Positions 60,677 to 64,000 of a stretch of DNA of 64,000 nt are shown here, piece after piece. This stretch comes from Gigaspora rosea. Taxonomy: Eukaryota > Glomeromycota > Glomeromycetes > Diversisporales > Gigasporaceae. The stretch covers positions 17,144 through 81,143 of the forward strand of contig QKWP01002079.1 of the NCBI GenBank assembly GCA_003550325.1, in the 5' to 3' direction. The position numbers and the translations under genes are program-made. The notes under the pieces were generated by a model, which saw only the letters and a program-made list of their open reading frames with translations, searched no databases and was not told where the DNA came from. Each line of letters opens with the position of its first letter. Within the stretch, counting starts at the first letter, position 1.

Positions 60677-63600
60677 TTAATTAATCATGTTATTAATTTG
60701 ATCCTCATTATCGTTTTGCTGAAGTCCTTTATAAACTCTCAATACAGAATCCTACAATGATAAAAAATGTATATAAAACGTATTAATACTTGATAATAAT
60801 AATAAATAGTTATTGGATGTGTAGCATCCAATAACAGTTTTATTTGGCAGGAGAAATGAGAATACCGTGATCCGAAGGATCACGGGATGATCATTTTGGA
60901 TGACAAATAAAAGAAGTATCTGGCTTTGAATTTAATGTGCTAACCTGGGCCCCGAAGGGGCTCAGGTTGTCAAGCACATTAAATTCAAAGTCAGATACGC
61001 TGTTATTGGATGCGGAACATTCAATAACGGATTTATTTTTCTTTTTCTGTTATACCGTGAGTTTGTGTGAGTCTATTTGGCGTATAACAACTGTTATACG
61101 ACCCACATTCACTATGAAAAAGAAAAATAATAACATATATATATATAAAGATTATAAAAGTAATAAATACATTACCACAATAACAGCATCTACACCAGCT
61201 TTTTTTTGTAATTGTGCGTTCTCAACTATATTATTTAATTTACCATAAGTAAAAAGTAATAATCCAGCATTTTTAATAACTTTAACTAATCCAGGAGCTT
61301 CAATAATAGGTTCACAATTAGTAACAATTCCTGATAAACCAGCAAAATTAGCGAATCTAATTGCTGCTTGTACAGAATTACATCTTGCATCAGCCATACG
61401 TGAAATTCCACAATCTGTTAAAAAAAAAACCGGATAACTTGCTTGTTTAAATGCCAACATTAAACAAGTTTCCGGATGAAATGATGAAAAAATAATTTTA
61501 CGTTCTGGTTGTGAATGAGTAAATACACATTCAAGAATTTTATCACAAAAAATATTTAATTCTGTATAAAATGTTGGAAGATCAAATTCTTCTGCTTCAT
61601 CAATCATTGGATATTTTACTTCAATGTTGAAACCGATATTAATAGGAATGTTCTTGAAATTTAAATATAATAAAAAAAATTAAAAAATGAATTAAATACG
61701 ATTTATGCAATAAAAAAAAAAAAGATAATAGTTTTTTGATTAATTACTTTAAATGTATCTTCTAATTTGATAAAAGGTGATTGAATTGTGCCAATGCCGT
61801 TCCCCTTCAGTTTTCCATTATTGTTTTCATCAATTCGTCTAGATTTTGATTTATTAAGTAGTGAACCCATACTATTTGCTCGTTTGAGCTTTTTAAATGA
61901 ACTTGAGTTAGGTGTACTATCAGTATCTCCATCATTTTGAGAATTTTGAGAATTTTGAGAATTTTGAGAATTTTGAGAATTCTGAGATGTCACACTATCT
62001 GACTCGTTAAAATCATTTGTTGAAATTTCCATTTCTATTTTTTTTAAATTAAGAAATTGTTTTAAAGTTACTGAATGCATGGGAATATCGATGCCTGTTT
62101 CTGTAACATTCCAATCATGATAAATGACTGGCACCAAGTCTTTGGTGAGTTGGCAATCTATTAAAGAAAAAATTATTTTAAACGTTGGAAAAAATAAAAA
62201 TGAAATACCGGCAGTAAAATCATATATAAACTAAAAAATGTATACTATACCGAATTCGACATACTCCGCACCGTGCAAAGTTGCAGCTTTAAAACTATCC
62301 AAAGTATTCTCACCCAATTGTAACTTCCAAGTTTTATCATTGGCCCCACTTCCGCGATGACCAATAACTTTGGTACTTAATGATTTCCATTGTGTAAACC
62401 TATTTCTATCTGTTAACCCTTCATGTGTGAAAGGGTTAATAATCAAAAATTCAAACCGTATTTTACCAATATCATCTAATTCTAATGCTTTAACTATAGG
62501 AATTGTGAAAGATCCCATAAGAGTTGAATAATTTGAATATGTTTTCACTGGTGAAATTACAGCTGTTGCACGACCTATTAATTGAGCATCATAAGTTGAC
62601 ATTATATCAAATATTAAAGTTACATTATTTATATTATATGCCCAAAACATTAATGGATCGATTGAAGAGCTATCTTTTACGGGTAAGTCAATAGTAACTT
62701 TTTCTCCTGTAGCATTTTTTGTCCAAATAACAATAGAAACAGGTGTTTTTAATGTACTATTAAGTTCAATAGGAGCAACATCAGTACGAGAATCTGTCGT
62801 TCCAAGTGTCACAAATATCAATGATTGATTTTGAAGATATTTGCGTTCACGTGTAACTTCGGTAGAAGATTCTTGTTGAACCCTATTATCTTGAGGTGAT
62901 ACCATTATATTATTATTCGTTGAAATAGAAGAAAGAATGGTTTCCCTTGGAGGACGTAAAATATCTTTCATATTAAGGTGACCACGAAACAATGCATGCA
63001 TATGTGGAGTCCAACCAGAATTATCTACAATATTAAAATTGACACCTGATTTTATCAATGCTGTAACTGTTTCTTCATGTCCTTCGATCACTTTATAAAT
63101 GATAAATATTTAACTTGTTAAAATTTTAACTTTTAGCTTTAAAATGAGTCAATCAAGTACATTACCTGCTAAGAATAATGGTGTCCATCCATAATATTTT
63201 TCTCTGATTTCTTTATTGGCATTTTTGCCATTTATCAACATTAAACAACACTCGGTAAAACCACCTCTGGACGCCAGGTGTAAAGGTGTTTCATCATCTT
63301 CATCTTGTACATCAGGATTTGCACCGGAATCCAACAATAATTTTGTCACCGAACAATGACCAAATTTACATGATATTGCAAGTAGAGTTTGTTCTGCAGT
63401 TGAACTTGTCGAATTCATATATTTTGGTACTAAAGAAGTACATCGAACTATAAAGATAATTCATCAATTAGAAATTTTTTCATTAAATTTTGTATACAAT
63501 TATAAAATGTTATCATTCATGTTACTGATGAAGATGACAAAGTGGTGCCAGCAAAAATTTGCGTGATGTTATCGCCGACCACTTTCGACTTGATAGTATT

Positions 63601-63990
63601 ACATTGAAATGATTATTAATAGTCTTTTTAAATGTGAACTAATAATCTTTCAACATAATACGTAAATTGTATTAACAGGTCGGAATTGGTCTGCGATTAC
63701 GCCACCGAGAATTTTTTTTTTTGCCACCACTTTGTCACCCTACAGAAGATAACTGATTTTTCACCAAGATATTTTGTTCATGACGTTGATGAAGATAATG
63801 TCCTAATGTATATGTTGTGAATAAACCAGTTATCATATACCATAACTTGATTGATAACTTATAATTCAATGATTATATAAGACATGTCGGATAATTTAAC
63901 CAAAACAACGTTATCAATAATAATTCTAAACGGTTTCTAGAGCTTTTTTTACTTACCATTACTGACGGCATCTACTTTCTCACCGTTGAT
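60677..63990 (-). CDS. GDE1: Ankyrin-GDPD glycerophosphodiester phosphodiesterase, 3' part
   Basis: Six exons: 63957-63990, 63166-63447, 62251-63090, 61748-62157, 61176-61652 and 60677-60751 (stop 60677-60679). All junctions are GT-AG and keep frame over 705 codons. Ankyrin repeats (TPLHLASRGG, GWTPLFLAV, GWTPHMHALF) are followed by a C2-like GDE segment, then the GDPD domain: HRGSGAN, GENTLDSF, VEFDCQLTKD and VIYHD carry the metal-binding and catalytic H, R, E, D and H residues; later GFNIEVKYP and GIVTNCEP. Fungal homologues of about 1,100-1,200 residues begin with a phosphate-sensing SPX domain, which must lie beyond the right edge. The enzyme hydrolyses glycerophosphocholine to glycerol 3-phosphate and choline in the cytosol. 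A six-fold QNS stretch (9-bp repeat, about 61936-61985) interrupts the GDPD domain. The short first exon listed is the least certain. Confidence 0.9.
60809..61028. mobile_element. Four-hairpin element, copy 2, inside a GDE1 intron
   Basis: Reverse-orientation relative of 24435-24656 with the same order of hairpins (gttattggatgtgtagcatc... at the left, ccgtgatccgaaggatcacg in the middle, the long arm pair around gccccgaaggggc, and gttattggatgcggaacatt at the right). It lies wholly within the 424-base intron 60752-61175 and leaves splice sites intact. The adjacent 61031-61126 is a separate palindromic segment (ttatttttctttttc ... gaaaaagaaaaataa) related to 23580-23665. Confidence 0.85.
63535..63738. 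mobile_element. MITE-like inverted repeat in a GDE1 intron
   Basis: tgacaaagtggtg near 63535 and its inverse caccactttgtca near 63725-63738, with weaker pairing continuing through cgtgatgttatcgc / gcgattacgccacc. It lies within the 509-base intron 63448-63956, which is long for this gene, consistent with an insertion. Confidence 0.6.
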
Positions 63991-64000
63991 CTGTAAAATG

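Overview
The window is strongly AT-rich eukaryotic DNA: short GT-AG introns, very few genes, and dense transposable elements. The best-preserved gene is a fungal GDE1/PHO81-type ankyrin-glycerophosphodiesterase. Together with a LINE whose thumb region looks like those common in Rhizophagus and an abundance of small terminal-inverted-repeat elements, this suggests an arbuscular mycorrhizal fungus (Glomeromycotina, Rhizophagus-like). The assignment is by recognition only; no search was run.

Layout. 1-6.6 kb: a T-poor, CAAGACC-rich tract, a 9-bp array, a tRNA-headed SINE with a nested hAT-type element, and low-complexity DNA. 6.6-11.8 kb: a decayed, 5'-truncated LINE (endonuclease, reverse transcriptase, RNase H). 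11.8-24.7 kb: a tandem repeat holding an assembly gap, foldback elements, a 2.2-kb Mutator-like element with a 9-bp target duplication, several tandem arrays and an element built of four hairpins. 24.7-29.3 kb: a clustered repeat family and a duplicated LTR-like sequence. 29.3-35.7 kb: a SAP-domain ORF, a broken small ORF, and a run of short elements with perfect target-site duplications.

35.7-58.8 kb holds what I consider the discovery: two directly repeated copies of a gene whose first exon encodes a signal peptide and whose mature protein is encoded almost entirely by 3-nucleotide exons. In copy 1 (36188-42783) I count 50 three-base micro-exons and one six-base micro-exon, each sitting between ttattag-type acceptors and gtaagtata-type donors, plus a short terminal exon. 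The signal exon ends in phase 2, so each codon is made of the last two bases of one micro-exon and the first base of the next. Read that way there is no premature stop, and the deduced 89-residue protein has 12 cysteines forming two consecutive inhibitor-cystine-knot frameworks (C-x7-C-x5-CC-x6-C-x4-C, then C-x5-C-x5-CC-x4-C-x6-C). Cysteine micro-exons in the two modules lie in homologous introns, so the two knots arose by block duplication of micro-exon units. Copy 2 (46606-55197) has diverged mostly in the triplets, gained a three-unit duplication, and lost its middle to a nest of transposons.

58.8-64 kb, minus strand: a two-exon gene for a small PARP-like protein, then the 3' part (six exons, 705 codons) of the GDE1-type gene, which runs off the right edge. 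One GDE1 intron carries a second copy of the four-hairpin element. The three gene types have no evident functional link.
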